A stretch of DNA of 64,000 nt from Bacteroidaceae bacterium (GCA_017429945.1 JAFRNY010000070.1:1-64000), one strand, 5' to 3'; positions 26,506 through 36,744 are shown, counted from the first letter of the stretch. Numbers and translations are program-made. Notes: a model not told the origin generated them from the letters alone.

Positions 26506-28347
26506 TCAACCGCCTATCTCCGAGAGTTCCAGCCAGCGCAGTTCGGCCTCATCGAGCTCGGCTTGCAGCTGCGGCAGGCGTTTGCTCTTCTCGGTGATGG
26601 CTTCGACAGAGAGCGTGGCGCCGCTGAGGTCGGCCTCGATCTGAGCTTTCTCCTCTTCGAGCTCTGCTATACTCTTCTCCAAGGCCTCCATCTCGCGCTG
26701 CTCCTTATACGTCAGGCGGCGCGGACGCTGAGCCGAAGTGTTGCGGGCTGCGCTGTCAGCATTTGACTTGCCGGCGCTCTGCGAAGCAGTGCCAGTTTTC
26801 TTCTGAAGGCTTTGTGCCGCTTCCGCTGCAGCTTGCTCTTTCTCCCATGCCCGGAACTGTGTGTAGTTGCCTGGGAAGTCCTTGACCGTTCCGTCGCCTT
26901 TGAAGACGAGAAGGTGGTCGACGACCTTGTCCATGAAATAGCGGTCGTGACTCACTACGATGACGCAGCCGCGGAAATCGCGCAGGTAGTCCTCAAGGAT
27001 ATTCAGCGTAACGATGTCGAGGTCGTTGGTAGGCTCATCGAGGATGAGGAAGTTGGGATTCTGCATCAGCACGGTGCAGAGGTACAGACGCCGCCGTTCG
27101 CCGCCCGAGAGCTTGTAGATATAATTCTGCTGTTGCAGTGGCGAGAACATAAAGTGTTGCAGGAATTGCATGGCAGAGAGATGGCGCCCACCGCCGAGGT
27201 CGACATATTCAGCCACACGCCGCACGGCATCGATGACGCGCATCTCAGGCGAGAAATCGAGCCCCTCCTGAGAGAAATAACCGAAGCGCACCGTTTCGCC
27301 TACTACGAAACGCCCGCTGTCGGGCTTCACCAGTCCGAGCAACATTTTAAGGAACGTCGACTTACCTGTGCCGTTGGCACCAACGATGCCCATCTTCTCG
27401 TAGCGCGATAAGTTGTAGTAGAAATCCTTGAGTATGACTTTAGGCCTGCTCATCGGGTTATCGGGGTCGGCAGGGAACGTCTTGCTGACGTATTCGGCCT
27501 CGAAAATCTTGCTGCCAATGTAGGTGCTATTGAGTTGCAGCGACATCGCTTTCTCTTCGGTACGCTGGTGTGCCCGCTGCTCGAGGTCGGCAAACGCCTC
27601 TTCGCGATAGCGCGCCTTGTGGCCGCGGGCCTGCGGCATGCGCCGCATCCATTCGAGCTCGCGGCGGTAGAGATTGTTGGCACGCACGATATTGGCGTTC
27701 TGAACGTCGATGCGCTCCTGTCGCCGCTCGAGATAGTAGGCGTAGTTGCCACGATAAGTGTAGAGCGTCTCGTCGGCCAGCTCGAGAATGAGCGTGCACA
27801 CGCGGTCGAGGAAATAGCGGTCGTGGGTGACCATCAGCAGCGTCATCGAAGAGCGGGAGAGATATGTCTCCAGCCACTCAATCATCTCAAGGTCGAGGTG
27901 GTTGGTGGGCTCATCAAGGATCAACAAGTCGGGCTCCTGACACAACACATTGGCCAAGGCCACGCGCTTGAGCTGTCCGCCCGAAAGCTGCTCTACGGGT
28001 TGGTCGTGGTCGGTGATCTTAAGCTTCGTAAGATATTCCTGAATGCGCTGCGGCTCCTCGCGACATTTCCAAAGGCATGCCTCCATGACGGTCATGTGCC
28101 CAGGGAAGGAAGGCGTCTGCTCGAGATACGCCACGCGAAGGTCGCGCCGGAAGATGACCGTGCCCGACTCGGGCTGCTCGCGGCCTGCAATGATATTGAG
28201 CAAGGACGTCTTGCCCACGCCGTTCTGGGCAATCAAGCCTACGCGCTGGCGCTCGGCGAGCCCGAAGCTGATGTCGTGAAACAGCACCTTGTCGCCGACG
28301 GCAAACGACAGGTTATCTACTTGAAAAAAGGGATTAACAAGAGCCAT
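26506..28347 (-). CDS. ABC-F ATPase, Uup-like
   Basis: 613 residues: two ABC domains in one chain with no membrane part. Walker A segments are AQNGVGKTS (about 39) and GANGTGKST (about 345); signatures are LSGGQLKRVALA and LSGGERRRLYLC; both Walker B segments keep the catalytic Glu ([14 protein letters not shown] and [14 protein letters not shown]). A P-site tRNA interaction linker lies between them, and a C-terminal coiled coil (about 565-610) of the Uup type follows a Ser/Ala-rich linker. Such proteins act on ribosomes or branched DNA rather than in transport. A basic stretch in the linker (RRMPQARGHKARYREEAF) is the typical site. Confidence 0.92.
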   Translation of the reverse strand: MALVNPFFQVDNLSFAVGDKVLFHDISFGLAERQRVGLIAQNGVGKTSLLNIIAGREQPESGTVIFRRDLRVAYLEQTPSFPGHMTVMEACLWKCREEPQRIQEYLTKLKITDHDQPVEQLSGGQLKRVALANVLCQEPDLLILDEPTNHLDLEMIEWLETYLSRSSMTLLMVTHDRYFLDRVCTLILELADETLYTYRGNYAYYLERRQERIDVQNANIVRANNLYRRELEWMRRMPQARGHKARYREEAFADLEQRAHQRTEEKAMSLQLNSTYIGSKIFEAEYVSKTFPADPDNPMSRPKVILKDFYYNLSRYEKMGIVGANGTGKSTFLKMLLGLVKPDSGRFVVGETVRFGYFSQEGLDFSPEMRVIDAVRRVAEYVDLGGGRHLSAMQFLQHFMFSPLQQQNYIYKLSGGERRRLYLCTVLMQNPNFLILDEPTNDLDIVTLNILEDYLRDFRGCVIVVSHDRYFMDKVVDHLLVFKGDGTVKDFPGNYTQFRAWEKEQAAAEAAQSLQKKTGTASQSAGKSNADSAARNTSAQRPRRLTYKEQREMEALEKSIAELEEEKAQIEADLSGATLSVEAITEKSKRLPQLQAELDEAELRWLELSEIGG

Positions 28348-28391
28348 AACGTAGAATTTGCCGCGAAATTACGCAAAAAAGTTGAAAATCC

Positions 28392-28422
28392 TTTGACAAT
28401 TTTCGAGAAATAATTACCTTTG
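28392..28422 (+). promoter_or_regulatory. Promoter of rho
   Basis: A TTTG box at 28392-28395 and TACCTTTG at 28415-28422, 19 bp apart, match the Bacteroidetes consensus. The leader to the ATG at 28552 is about 120 nt, long enough for Rho autoregulation of the kind seen in other bacteria (inference). Confidence 0.8.
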
Positions 28423-28551
28423 CAGCGAATTTATGAGGGGTTAGCTCCTTTTCAAAGCCAATCCCTTTGTAGTTTCCACTTTTTTTGTATAACATTTTAC
28501 CAACATAAGGGCGATATTATACCCCTTATGACATACCTCTTAATCAATTAT

Positions 28552-30591
28552 ATGCACACGAAAATTGAACTCGAGGCGCTACCCATAGAAGAGCTTTCTG
28601 CTATGGCCAAGGACCTCAACATCTCTGTAAAGAAAGACACAGCAAAGCTCGACCTTATCTACAATATTATTGAGGCCGAACTCGCTATGGCGCCACAAGA
28701 CGAACCACAACCCAAGAAGCGAGGGCGCAAGCCCAAGGCTGAAAAGACAGCTGTCGACACCGTGGAGAAGCTGAAGGACGACCTCGCCAAGGCACGCAAA
28801 GCTAAAGAAACGACAAAAACAAAAGATAAATCCACCGACTCTGAAGATAACGCCGAGCAAGCAGCTGAACCTAAAGAGGGCGACAGTGCTACGCAGAAGG
28901 CTAAAGCAGCGAAGAAGACGAACAAAGCTGCAGACGACAAGGCTAAGGCCGAGACCGAAGCCCCTGCCCCTGCCGCTGAAGATGTGAAGCCTGCACCCAA
29001 GAAACGTGGACGTAAGTCGAAAGCCGAGAAGGAGGCTATGGCTGCTGCCGCCGCAGCTCAGGAGGCGCAGCTGCTGTTTACCGAGGCCGATGCCACAGAC
29101 AGCGAAGCCGCCAGTGCTCAGCCTGCAACCACAGCCGAACAGACCACCGAAGCTCCGGCCGAGGTTGCTCCAGAAGAGAGCAATGCTGAAATCGCCCCGG
29201 CCGATGACACTGAGCAGCCGGCAGCCCCAACGGCCGAAGAGGTTGAAGCCTTCTTCAAAGCCGATGAACCGAACTTCATCATTACCATCCCCATTCCAGA
29301 ACTGCCGTTGCAAGACCCGCTTATGCCTGCTCCTGAGAAACGCCAAGAGCGTCAACAGAAAGGAGCTCAGGACTATTTCGTGGCAGAAAGCGACGCTGCT
29401 GACCAGTCGATGGAGAAGAATATTCAGGCCGGTCAAGCCAATGGCAGCACTACGGACAGTTCCAACTACGATTTCGCCGACCTCGTAAAGGCCGAGGGCG
29501 TGCTCGAAGTAACCCCCGAAGGCTGGGGCTTCCTGCGCTCGAGCGACTACAACTACCTTGCCAGCCCCGACGACGTCTATGTAAGCCAGCAGCAAATCAA
29601 GCAGTACGGTCTGAAGACTGGCGATGTCATCGAAGGCAACATCCGCCCGCCTTACGAAGGTGAGAAATATTTCCCGTTGGCAAAGGTAGAGAGCATCAAC
29701 GGCGTAAGCCCGGCCCGCATACGCGACCGCCAGGCCTTCGAGCACCTCACGCCCCTGTTCCCCGACGAGAAATTCAATCTATGCAAAGGCTACAACGACC
29801 CGATCAGCGTACGCATCGTAGATCTCTTCTCGCCTATCGGCAAGGGGCAGCGCGCGCTCATCGTGGCGCAGCCTAAGACGGGTAAGACTATACTTATGAA
29901 GGAGATTGCCAACGCCATCGCCGCCAACCACCCGGAGGCTTACCTGATGATGCTGCTCATCGACGAGCGCCCCGAGGAGGTGACCGATATGGCCCGTACG
30001 GTCAACGCCGAAGTTATCGCTTCGACCTTCGACGAGCCCGCCGAGCGCCACGTGAAGATTGCCGGTATCGTCCTCGAGAAAGCCAAGCGTATGGTAGAGT
30101 GTGGCCACGACGTCGTAATCTTCCTCGACAGCATCACCCGCCTGGCACGAGCCTACAACACGGCTGCTCCGGCCAGCGGCAAGATCCTTACTGGCGGTGT
30201 CGATGCCAACGCCCTCCAGAAGCCCAAGCGCTTCTTCGGCGCAGCACGTAATATCGAAGGCGGAGGCTCACTGACAATCATCGCTACAGCCCTCATCGAC
30301 ACAGGCTCAAAGATGGACGAAGTAATCTTCGAAGAGTTCAAGGGCACGGGCAATATGGAGCTGCAGCTCGACCGCACGCTGGCCAACAAGCGTATATTCC
30401 CGGCAGTGAACATCGTGGCCAGCTCCACGCGCCGCGACGACCTGTTGCACGACAAGACTACGCTCGACCGCATGTGGATCCTCCGCAAGTATCTCTCCGA
30501 CATGAACCCCATCGAGGCCATGAACGACCTCAAGAACCGCATCCAAGGCACCAAGTCGAACGAAGAGTTCCTCATCTCGATGAATTCATGA
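28552..30591 (+). CDS. rho: Transcription termination factor Rho
   Basis: 679 residues from the ATG at 28552 ([20 protein letters not shown], the Rho N-terminal helical domain). In-frame extensions upstream are rejected because they cross the promoter. Residues about 50-290 are a low-complexity insert of Lys, Ala, Glu and Pro with two KKRGRK(P/S)KAEK motifs, seen in Bacteroidetes Rho. The cold-shock-like RNA-binding domain starts near 305 ([21 protein letters not shown]). The ATPase core follows, with P-loop AQPKTGKT (about 439-446) and [28 protein letters not shown] and the Q-loop. The hexamer releases RNA polymerase from transcripts. Confidence 0.96.
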   Translation: MHTKIELEALPIEELSAMAKDLNISVKKDTAKLDLIYNIIEAELAMAPQDEPQPKKRGRKPKAEKTAVDTVEKLKDDLAKARKAKETTKTKDKSTDSEDNAEQAAEPKEGDSATQKAKAAKKTNKAADDKAKAETEAPAPAAEDVKPAPKKRGRKSKAEKEAMAAAAAAQEAQLLFTEADATDSEAASAQPATTAEQTTEAPAEVAPEESNAEIAPADDTEQPAAPTAEEVEAFFKADEPNFIITIPIPELPLQDPLMPAPEKRQERQQKGAQDYFVAESDAADQSMEKNIQAGQANGSTTDSSNYDFADLVKAEGVLEVTPEGWGFLRSSDYNYLASPDDVYVSQQQIKQYGLKTGDVIEGNIRPPYEGEKYFPLAKVESINGVSPARIRDRQAFEHLTPLFPDEKFNLCKGYNDPISVRIVDLFSPIGKGQRALIVAQPKTGKTILMKEIANAIAANHPEAYLMMLLIDERPEEVTDMARTVNAEVIASTFDEPAERHVKIAGIVLEKAKRMVECGHDVVIFLDSITRLARAYNTAAPASGKILTGGVDANALQKPKRFFGAARNIEGGGSLTIIATALIDTGSKMDEVIFEEFKGTGNMELQLDRTLANKRIFPAVNIVASSTRRDDLLHDKTTLDRMWILRKYLSDMNPIEAMNDLKNRIQGTKSNEEFLISMNS

Positions 30592-30599
30592 GGGAAGTC

Positions 30600-30715
30600 A
30601 AAGGGAAGTTAAGGGGACAAGACTTCTGCTACTGCCCCTAACACTCAATAACAGCCCACTAAACAATCGTCCCTTTAACTCCCCTTTAACTCCCCTTTAA
30701 CTTCCCATCGATTCA
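30600..30715. repeat. Inverted-array repeat element, copy 3
   Basis: A short left arm AAGGGAAGTTAAGGGG and a right arm of CCCTTTAACTCC words flank a core starting ACAAGACTTCTGCT and ending CAATCGTCC. It is a diverged copy of the elements at 2.6 and 12.9 kb. Confidence 0.7.
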
Positions 30716-30727
30716 CAACAAAACACA

Positions 30728-30758
30728 GAAAGCCCCGCCTGTTCGGCGGGGCTTTCTT
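30728..30758. terminator. Bidirectional terminator between rho and the OmpP1-like gene
   Basis: A 12-bp stem, GAAAGCCCCGCC (30728-30739) with GGCGGGGCTTTC (30745-30756), has a 5-base loop. T- and A-rich flanks suit both convergent genes. Confidence 0.9.
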
Positions 30759-30784
30759 CATAAAAAGACTCCGATAGTCTTGCT

Positions 30785-32428
30785 TCAGAACTTGAAGCCG
30801 AGTGTGAACGTTACGTTGTGGCGATCGAGGTTGACATCGGTTGCCGAGAGACGATTGCTCTCGGTGATGAACTGAGCCTCGGGAGCCTTAGCCGTCTGAT
30901 AACTATCGTCGAAGGCATAGAAGTCGCCGTGCTGGTGACGATACTTATAAGCCACGTCGGCATAGAAATTCTTACCTCTGTAACCCATACCGAACGAGAA
31001 GATGTTGGCGGCTTTGAGGTTCATATAGTCCGTACCGGTAGTGTAGAACATGCTGTAGGAGTCGATGGTCTGATCGAAGCAACCGTTGGACTTATGAGGT
31101 GCGCTGAAGAAGTTGTAGCCGGCACGCACGGCAAACTTCGGTGCGGGCTTGTACTCGATACCGGCGCGGAGGTTATGGACGCCGTTTGACACTCTCTCGG
31201 TGAGGCCGTTCATAGCCTTGTCGCTGTCCATGCCTACGCTCTGGTCGTCCCAGCCGCTGCTCTCCTGGCGTGGGTATCCCATCTTGGCCTTGTTATACAT
31301 GGCGTACTCGTATTCTACGTCCCATGCCAGATAGTCTTCGACCGTCGAAGCCAGACTCAGGCGGAACTTCCAGGGCGAGTGGAGGTTGAACTCAAGGTAG
31401 TTGGCATCAGGACTGTCGTACTTTTGATACTGACCTTGCTCGAAGTTGTAGGTATAGTCATAAGATTTGGCCGTCTCATTCCAACCGTTGTTCTGCCACT
31501 TGGAGTAGAACGTGAAGTAGCTATCCTCCTGCTTAAGCGTATACCATGTCGGGGTCTCTATTGCGATACCGAAGCGGAATGGGTTGTCTTCAATTGGGCG
31601 AATAATAGTACCCACCTTGAAATTGAAACCCGTGCCGTCGACATCGTGCTGGGCATCGAGGGTGTAGTCCTGCACCTCGAATGTTGTCTGAGGCTGGTTT
31701 TGGAAGTAAGCATCGCGGAACTCCACATAGGATGTGTTACTACGGTATCTGAGGAAGTCTATGCCAAAGGTAGCGCCCCAGAAGAAGCGATCCTGCACGC
31801 CGCCCGACACGTTGAGGTCCAAGCCATAGAGGTTGCCGCTGGAGGTGCGGTAGAACGAGTTCGAATTGCTACGGTACTGCAGCTGACCGCCGTCGCCGGC
31901 AAACACATCGTAGATGCCTACGCCGTATGCCTGATTCACAAGCGAGCCGACATTCTGTGAATAGTAGTCGCCGAAGTCCATCATCAGGCCGGCCAGCTGT
32001 GCTGCCTGCGAGAGGCCACCAAGGTTGCCATTCTCAGCAATCATAGAGTGGCTGAAGTTCAGTTTCTTCTGCAGGTTGAGGCCGAAATTCACGTTGTTGC
32101 CGTTGGGATTGTTGAAAGCTGCAACGAAACCGACCTGGTCGAAGCTGTAGTGAGCTCGGCTGTCGCCGTCGATGGCTTTGGCATCCTGGATCATAGCACC
32201 CATGCCTATGCTTATATCGTTGCGGCGCATCAGGCCTATGCCGGCAGGGTTGTTTGAGATTACTGAGATATCGCCTCCGAGAGCGCCCATGGCTCCGCCC
32301 ATGCCAACGTAGCGAGCTGTTCCGTGAACGTCCGATGTGTTGGTCAGACGGTCGTTGGTATATGTGTCCTGAGCCTGAGCTGCTGTGATGGCCATTGCCA
32401 TCGCTGCGAATATAAAGACTTTCTTCAT
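30785..32428 (-). CDS. OmpP1/FadL/TodX-family outer-membrane protein
   Basis: 547 residues with a signal peptide (ending AAQAQD). The N-terminal hatch region reads HGTARYVGMGGAMGALGGDISVISNNPAGIGLMRRNDISIG, which is the FadL/TodX family signature, followed by a barrel of aromatic beta-strands ending FTLGFKF. Family members take up hydrophobic molecules (long-chain fatty acids, aromatics) across the outer membrane; the substrate here is unknown. It may form a unit with the Tyr/Gly-rich secreted protein encoded 54 bp upstream on the same strand. Confidence 0.85.
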   Translation of the reverse strand: MKKVFIFAAMAMAITAAQAQDTYTNDRLTNTSDVHGTARYVGMGGAMGALGGDISVISNNPAGIGLMRRNDISIGMGAMIQDAKAIDGDSRAHYSFDQVGFVAAFNNPNGNNVNFGLNLQKKLNFSHSMIAENGNLGGLSQAAQLAGLMMDFGDYYSQNVGSLVNQAYGVGIYDVFAGDGGQLQYRSNSNSFYRTSSGNLYGLDLNVSGGVQDRFFWGATFGIDFLRYRSNTSYVEFRDAYFQNQPQTTFEVQDYTLDAQHDVDGTGFNFKVGTIIRPIEDNPFRFGIAIETPTWYTLKQEDSYFTFYSKWQNNGWNETAKSYDYTYNFEQGQYQKYDSPDANYLEFNLHSPWKFRLSLASTVEDYLAWDVEYEYAMYNKAKMGYPRQESSGWDDQSVGMDSDKAMNGLTERVSNGVHNLRAGIEYKPAPKFAVRAGYNFFSAPHKSNGCFDQTIDSYSMFYTTGTDYMNLKAANIFSFGMGYRGKNFYADVAYKYRHQHGDFYAFDDSYQTAKAPEAQFITESNRLSATDVNLDRHNVTFTLGFKF

Positions 32429-32482
32429 TTCCGTATATTATAATTAATGTGTGGTTAAAAGTCAATGCAAAATCAACTGAGG

Positions 32483-33604
32483 TCAACGGCCACGACCGCC
32501 ACCGCCTCCGCGGCTGCCGCCAGAGAAACCACCTCCGCCGCCTCGGCTGCCGCCAGAGAAGCCGCCGCTGCTTGAGCCACCGCCGAAGCTGCCGCTGCGT
32601 GTGGAGCTTGAGCTACCGCCAAAGCTGCCGCTGCGCGAAGAGCTTGAGGGCGTGGAATAGGTAGGAGTGGAGCTGCGCGATGTACCGAACGATCCGACAC
32701 GGTTGCTGCTGTTGGTGGTGGCAGCGCTGCGATTGGTGTAGCCGTTGCCTGAGCGAGTTGTAGTACCGAACGAGCGTGTGCGACCAGTGCCTACTGCATT
32801 GCCGCCGCTGTAGCCGCGTCCGCGATCATAGCCTGCGCCGCGTCCAGTCTGTCCGCGATAGCGCCCGGTGTGGGCTCCATCGGTGCGGCTGTTATGCGGA
32901 CGTCCGTAGTAACCGCCACGATAGTAACCGCCATAGTAGGGATAGCCCCAGCCATAGTAGCCGCCGTACCAGTAGGGATCATAGCCCCAATAGCCACGCC
33001 AGCCGTAGCCCCAACCGGCATAGCCCCAGTAGGGACGGTGCCAGCCGTAGTAACCTCCGTACCAATAGGGGTCATAGCCCCAGTACCAGTCGTCCCAATA
33101 GAAGGGGTCGTAGTAGCTATAGTACCAAGGTGATGCGTAACCTCCGGCATAGCCGAAACGGTTCAGACGACGCGTGAAGGCATAGTCTTCGCCATCCTGA
33201 TAGCCTTCGTTGTAGCCTTGGGCATAGACGTCATTGGCCAGCGAGCGTGTAGTCACGGCCATAGAGTCCTCTAAGACATATAATGTGTCGTTGCCGGGCA
33301 GCTGATAGGAGAACGTGCCGTCGGGGTTCTCGACCAAGCGGCTATGCGAACCGTAGTTGCCGCGACGGTTATACTCGTCGACATCGCGCTTAGAACCGCT
33401 GATGTTCAGAGGCTCATCCTCATCGGCATATACGATCTGCACGGGCACGTAGCGGCGAGCATCCTGCTGAGCTTGCGCCTCGGCCTCGGCTTTAGCCTTC
33501 TTCGCACGCTTGTTTACGAAGTAGACATCGTCCTGGGCCACCGTCCAAGCGAGTGGCACGAAGAGCAGCGCCATGGCTGCCAAGAATTGCTTTGTGTTCA
33601 TCAT
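32483..33604 (-). CDS. Tyr/Gly/Ser-rich secreted low-complexity protein
   Basis: 373 residues from the first of two adjacent ATGs (33604; 33601 is equally possible). Signal peptide ends near TVAQDD. A Lys/Ala/Gln-rich helix (about 22-45) and a short domain with YVLEDSMAVTTRSL come next. Residues about 160-230 are almost only Tyr, Gly, Trp, Pro and Asp (YWGYDPYWYGGYYGWG repeats), followed by an RGR-rich segment and a C-terminal Ser/Gly/Arg tail with SRSGSFGG and GGGFSGGSRGG repeats. I recognise no enzyme domain. Similar Bacteroidetes proteins are annotated only as hypothetical. A TATCTTTG -7 box (33651-33644, minus) lies 40 bp upstream, so it probably has its own promoter and reads on into the OmpP1-like gene. 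Confidence 0.75.
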   Translation of the reverse strand: MMNTKQFLAAMALLFVPLAWTVAQDDVYFVNKRAKKAKAEAEAQAQQDARRYVPVQIVYADEDEPLNISGSKRDVDEYNRRGNYGSHSRLVENPDGTFSYQLPGNDTLYVLEDSMAVTTRSLANDVYAQGYNEGYQDGEDYAFTRRLNRFGYAGGYASPWYYSYYDPFYWDDWYWGYDPYWYGGYYGWHRPYWGYAGWGYGWRGYWGYDPYWYGGYYGWGYPYYGGYYRGGYYGRPHNSRTDGAHTGRYRGQTGRGAGYDRGRGYSGGNAVGTGRTRSFGTTTRSGNGYTNRSAATTNSSNRVGSFGTSRSSTPTYSTPSSSSRSGSFGGSSSSTRSGSFGGGSSSGGFSGGSRGGGGGFSGGSRGGGGGRGR

Positions 33605-33982
33605 TTGCGTATACAAATTAATTGTTTTCTATTTAACTCGGTGCAAAGATACTGCTACTTTTGTGGCCTGAAAGGGGAAAAATCCTAATTCGGAGGAGAA
33701 AATCCCTAAACATCGTCAGCGCGCTGCCGCCACATGGCGTAGCTGTGAGCATTGGCTCTTTTGTATCTTTCAGACTACAAAAGTACTGCTTACAGCCCAT
33801 TTGCACAAACAAAGCACGTTAAAAATAAGGAAAATCCATAAAAAAGGGTGTAAAGACAAAAAAATTAACTAATTTTGCGACCGATTAGCATCTCATAGGA
33901 CCCGAATTGCACCTCATTTCGTTTACTATGACACATTAATTATATTATAGGAAAACATTAATCAAAACACTTTATACTATTT
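33605..33982. other. Divergent promoter region of the Tyr/Gly-rich gene and fabD
   Basis: 378 bp without a gene. It holds the minus-strand -7 box (CAAAGATA read on plus, 33644-33651), an inverted pair CTTTTGTA (33758-33765) with TACAAAAG (33776-33783), and a plus-strand TAATTTTG -7 box at 33870-33877 that would give fabD a leader of about 100 nt. Confidence 0.55.
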
Positions 33983-34885
33983 ATGAAAGCATTCGTTTTC
34001 CCCGGTCAGGGAGCCCAGTTTTCAGGAATGGGCAAAGACCTCTACGAGAGCAATGCCGAAGCAAAGGCTCTTTTCGACAAAGCTAACGAGATCCTCGGTT
34101 TCGAGATCACAAAGATAATGTTCGAAGGCACGGCCGACGAACTGAAACAGACGAAGGTGACGCAGCCTGCTGTGTTCCTCCACTCCGTAATCACCGCCAT
34201 CTGCCTGGGCGACAAGTTCCAGCCCGACATGGTGGGCGGTCACTCGCTGGGTGAGTTCAGTGCCCTCGTGGCTGCGGGAGCCCTCTCGTTCGAAGATGGT
34301 CTGAAGTTGGTGAGCGCCCGTGCGCAGGCCATGCAGAAAGCCTGCGAGGCTCAGCCTTCGACGATGGCCGCTATCATCGGTCTCGACGATGCCACCGTTG
34401 AGCGCGTCTGCGCCGAAGTGGCCGCCGAAGGTGGCGTCTGCGTGCCTGCCAACTACAACAACCCCGGCCAGCTCGTCATCAGTGGCACGGTGGAGGCCAT
34501 CGGCAAAGCTTGCGAGCAGCTTAAGGCTGCAGGTGCCAAGCGCGCTCTGCCCCTGCCCGTCGGCGGCGCTTTCCACAGCCCCCTGATGCAGCCTGCCAAG
34601 GACGAACTTCAGGCTGCCATTGAGGCTACCGAATTCCATACGCCCAAGTGCCCCGTTTACCAGAATGTCGACGGCAAGGCCCACACCGCCCCCGAGGAAA
34701 TCAAGGCCAACCTCATCGCACAGCTCACCGCCAGCGTGCGCTGGACCCAAGAGGTGAAGGCTATGCTCGAAGCAGGCGCTACGGAGTTCACCGAGTGCGG
34801 CCCCGGCAAGGCTCTGCAAGGCATGATTGCCAAGATTGCCAAGGACGTCGATGGCGTCGTGGTACGCGGCGCTGCCGACCTGTAA
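33983..34885 (+). CDS. fabD: Malonyl-CoA:ACP transacylase
   Basis: 300 residues. It loads malonyl groups from CoA onto acyl carrier protein for fatty acid synthesis in the cytoplasm. Motifs: FPGQGAQFSGMG at the N-terminus, the nucleophile Ser88 in GGHSLGEFSAL, GAFHSPLM with the catalytic His, and NYNNPGQLVISG. It is followed after 45 bp by a GH13 amylase gene on the same strand. Confidence 0.97.
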   Translation: MKAFVFPGQGAQFSGMGKDLYESNAEAKALFDKANEILGFEITKIMFEGTADELKQTKVTQPAVFLHSVITAICLGDKFQPDMVGGHSLGEFSALVAAGALSFEDGLKLVSARAQAMQKACEAQPSTMAAIIGLDDATVERVCAEVAAEGGVCVPANYNNPGQLVISGTVEAIGKACEQLKAAGAKRALPLPVGGAFHSPLMQPAKDELQAAIEATEFHTPKCPVYQNVDGKAHTAPEEIKANLIAQLTASVRWTQEVKAMLEAGATEFTECGPGKALQGMIAKIAKDVDGVVVRGAADL

Positions 34886-34930
34886 GCAGCGTGTTACGCA
34901 AGCAGCGTGAGCTGCAAACACTTTTGCCGT

Positions 34931-36715
34931 ATGAATTACCATCGATTTAAGAACATTTTTGCACAAGCTTGCATCGGACTCCTAGCGGGTCTGACGCAAG
35001 CTTGTTCGGTTTATACTCAGCCTGTGGAAACCCAAAAACCTGTCATCTATCAAGTCTTCACCCGCCTCTTTGGCAACGACACAAACGTCAATCAACACAA
35101 TGGCGACCGAGCCACCAACGGCTGCGGCACAATGGCCGATTTCACGCCCAAAGCATTGGGTGAGATACGCGCACTCGGAGCCACGCACATTTGGTTCACC
35201 GGCGTCATAGAGCACGCCACGCAGACCGACTACTCGGCCTACGGCATAGCACGCGACCACCATGCCATCGTCAAGGGCAAGGCCGGCAGTGCCTATGCCA
35301 TAAAGGACTACTACGACATCGACCCCGACATCGCCACGAGCGTGCTCTCGCGCATGAAGGAGTTTGAGGCCTTGGTTGAGCGTTCTCACGAGGCGGGCCT
35401 GAAAGTAATCATCGATTTCGTGCCCAACCACGTGGCGCGCCAATACCATAGCGACGCCTGCCCCGAAGGCACTGAAGACCTAGGGGCATCGGACGACACC
35501 ACGATGCACTTCTCGCCCCGCAACAATTTCTATTACTTCCCCGGCGAGACGTTCACGGCCGACTTCGACCTGCAGGCCGACGAACCTGCGCCTTACGCAG
35601 AACAGCCAGCCCGAGCCACGGGCAACGACGTATTCTCGGCCTTTGCCAACAAGGACGACTGGTACGAGACCGTAAAGCTCAACTACGGCGTCGATTACAC
35701 AGCAGGCCGCACCACACATTTTGACCCCGTGCCCTCTACGTGGGAGAAGATGCTCGGCATACTACAGTTCTGGGCTGGCAAGGGCATCGACGGCTTCCGC
35801 TGCGATATGGCAGAGATGGTGCCATCGGAGTTCTGTGGGTGGGCCATACCACAGGTCAAGGCCTCGCACCCCGGCATTACGTTCATAGCCGAGATCTATG
35901 GTCCCGATGCCTACCGCCGCTATATCCACGAGGGCGGCTTCGATTATCTCTACGACAAGGTCGGGCTCTACGACACGCTCCGCGCCGTCACCTGCGGCAA
36001 CGCCAACGCCGCCGCCATCACATCGTGCTGGCAAGCTGTTGACGACATCCGCCCCCACATGCTCTCGTTCCTCGAGAACCACGATGAGCAACGCATAGCA
36101 TCCGACTTCTTTGCCGGCGATGCTGAGCGCGGACGTGCTCCCATGATTGTGGCTGCCACCTTCAGCACAGGCCCCGTAATGCTCTATTTCGGTCAGGAAC
36201 TGGGCGAGCGCGGCATGGACGACGAGGGCTTCAGCGGGCGCGACGGTCGCACTACGATCTTCGATTACTGGACAGTACAGACAATCCAACGCTGGCGCAA
36301 TGGCGGCAAGTTCAACGGCAAGAAACTTACGCCACAAGAGGTTGAGCTCCAACGCTTTTATGCCAAGCTCTTAAATCTTTGCACTAATGAAGCAGCCATC
36401 CGCGAGGGCGAGTTCTTCGACCTTATGTACGTAAATCCGAAATCCGACCATTTCGACCCGCACCGCCATTATGCCTACCTCCGTCGCGCAGGCAAGGAGG
36501 TGCTGCTTTGCGTTGCCAACTTCGACGACAAGCCGGCCTCGCTCGACATCAATATCCCCGAGGCCGTATTCGAGCTCTATGGCCTCAAGCCCAAGGCAAA
36601 GGCTAAAGCCACCGACCTGCTGACAGATGCCACATCGACCTTCGCCTTCACACCCGCAGTACCAGCACACGTTGAGGTGCCGGCCTTGGGCGGAGTGATA
36701 CTTAAGATTAAATAA
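34931..36715 (+). CDS. GH13 alpha-amylase, exported
   Basis: 594 residues from the ATG at 34931. A GTG at 34907 is in frame but less likely. The N-terminus is hydrophobic and ends LTQACS, a weak lipobox, so a lipoprotein is possible. The GH13 regions are present in order: IIDFVPNHVAR, GIDGFRCDMAEM (nucleophile Asp), ITFIAEIYG (acid/base Glu), and LSFLENHDEQR (transition-state Asp). The C-terminal beta domain carries the repeated KPKAKAKATD. Probably acts on starch or maltodextrin at the cell envelope. No susCD pair is adjacent; the next gene, 29 bp downstream, encodes an SLC13 transporter of apparently unrelated function. Confidence 0.9.
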   Translation: MNYHRFKNIFAQACIGLLAGLTQACSVYTQPVETQKPVIYQVFTRLFGNDTNVNQHNGDRATNGCGTMADFTPKALGEIRALGATHIWFTGVIEHATQTDYSAYGIARDHHAIVKGKAGSAYAIKDYYDIDPDIATSVLSRMKEFEALVERSHEAGLKVIIDFVPNHVARQYHSDACPEGTEDLGASDDTTMHFSPRNNFYYFPGETFTADFDLQADEPAPYAEQPARATGNDVFSAFANKDDWYETVKLNYGVDYTAGRTTHFDPVPSTWEKMLGILQFWAGKGIDGFRCDMAEMVPSEFCGWAIPQVKASHPGITFIAEIYGPDAYRRYIHEGGFDYLYDKVGLYDTLRAVTCGNANAAAITSCWQAVDDIRPHMLSFLENHDEQRIASDFFAGDAERGRAPMIVAATFSTGPVMLYFGQELGERGMDDEGFSGRDGRTTIFDYWTVQTIQRWRNGGKFNGKKLTPQEVELQRFYAKLLNLCTNEAAIREGEFFDLMYVNPKSDHFDPHRHYAYLRRAGKEVLLCVANFDDKPASLDINIPEAVFELYGLKPKAKAKATDLLTDATSTFAFTPAVPAHVEVPALGGVILKIK

Positions 36716-36744
36716 GACAGACACAAGACACAAGACTCTTCGAC

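Noticed and set aside
28579..29745. A 388-codon frame antisense to rho
   Set aside because: It mirrors the low-complexity coding region of rho; codon bias on the other strand explains the lack of stops, and it shows no domain.
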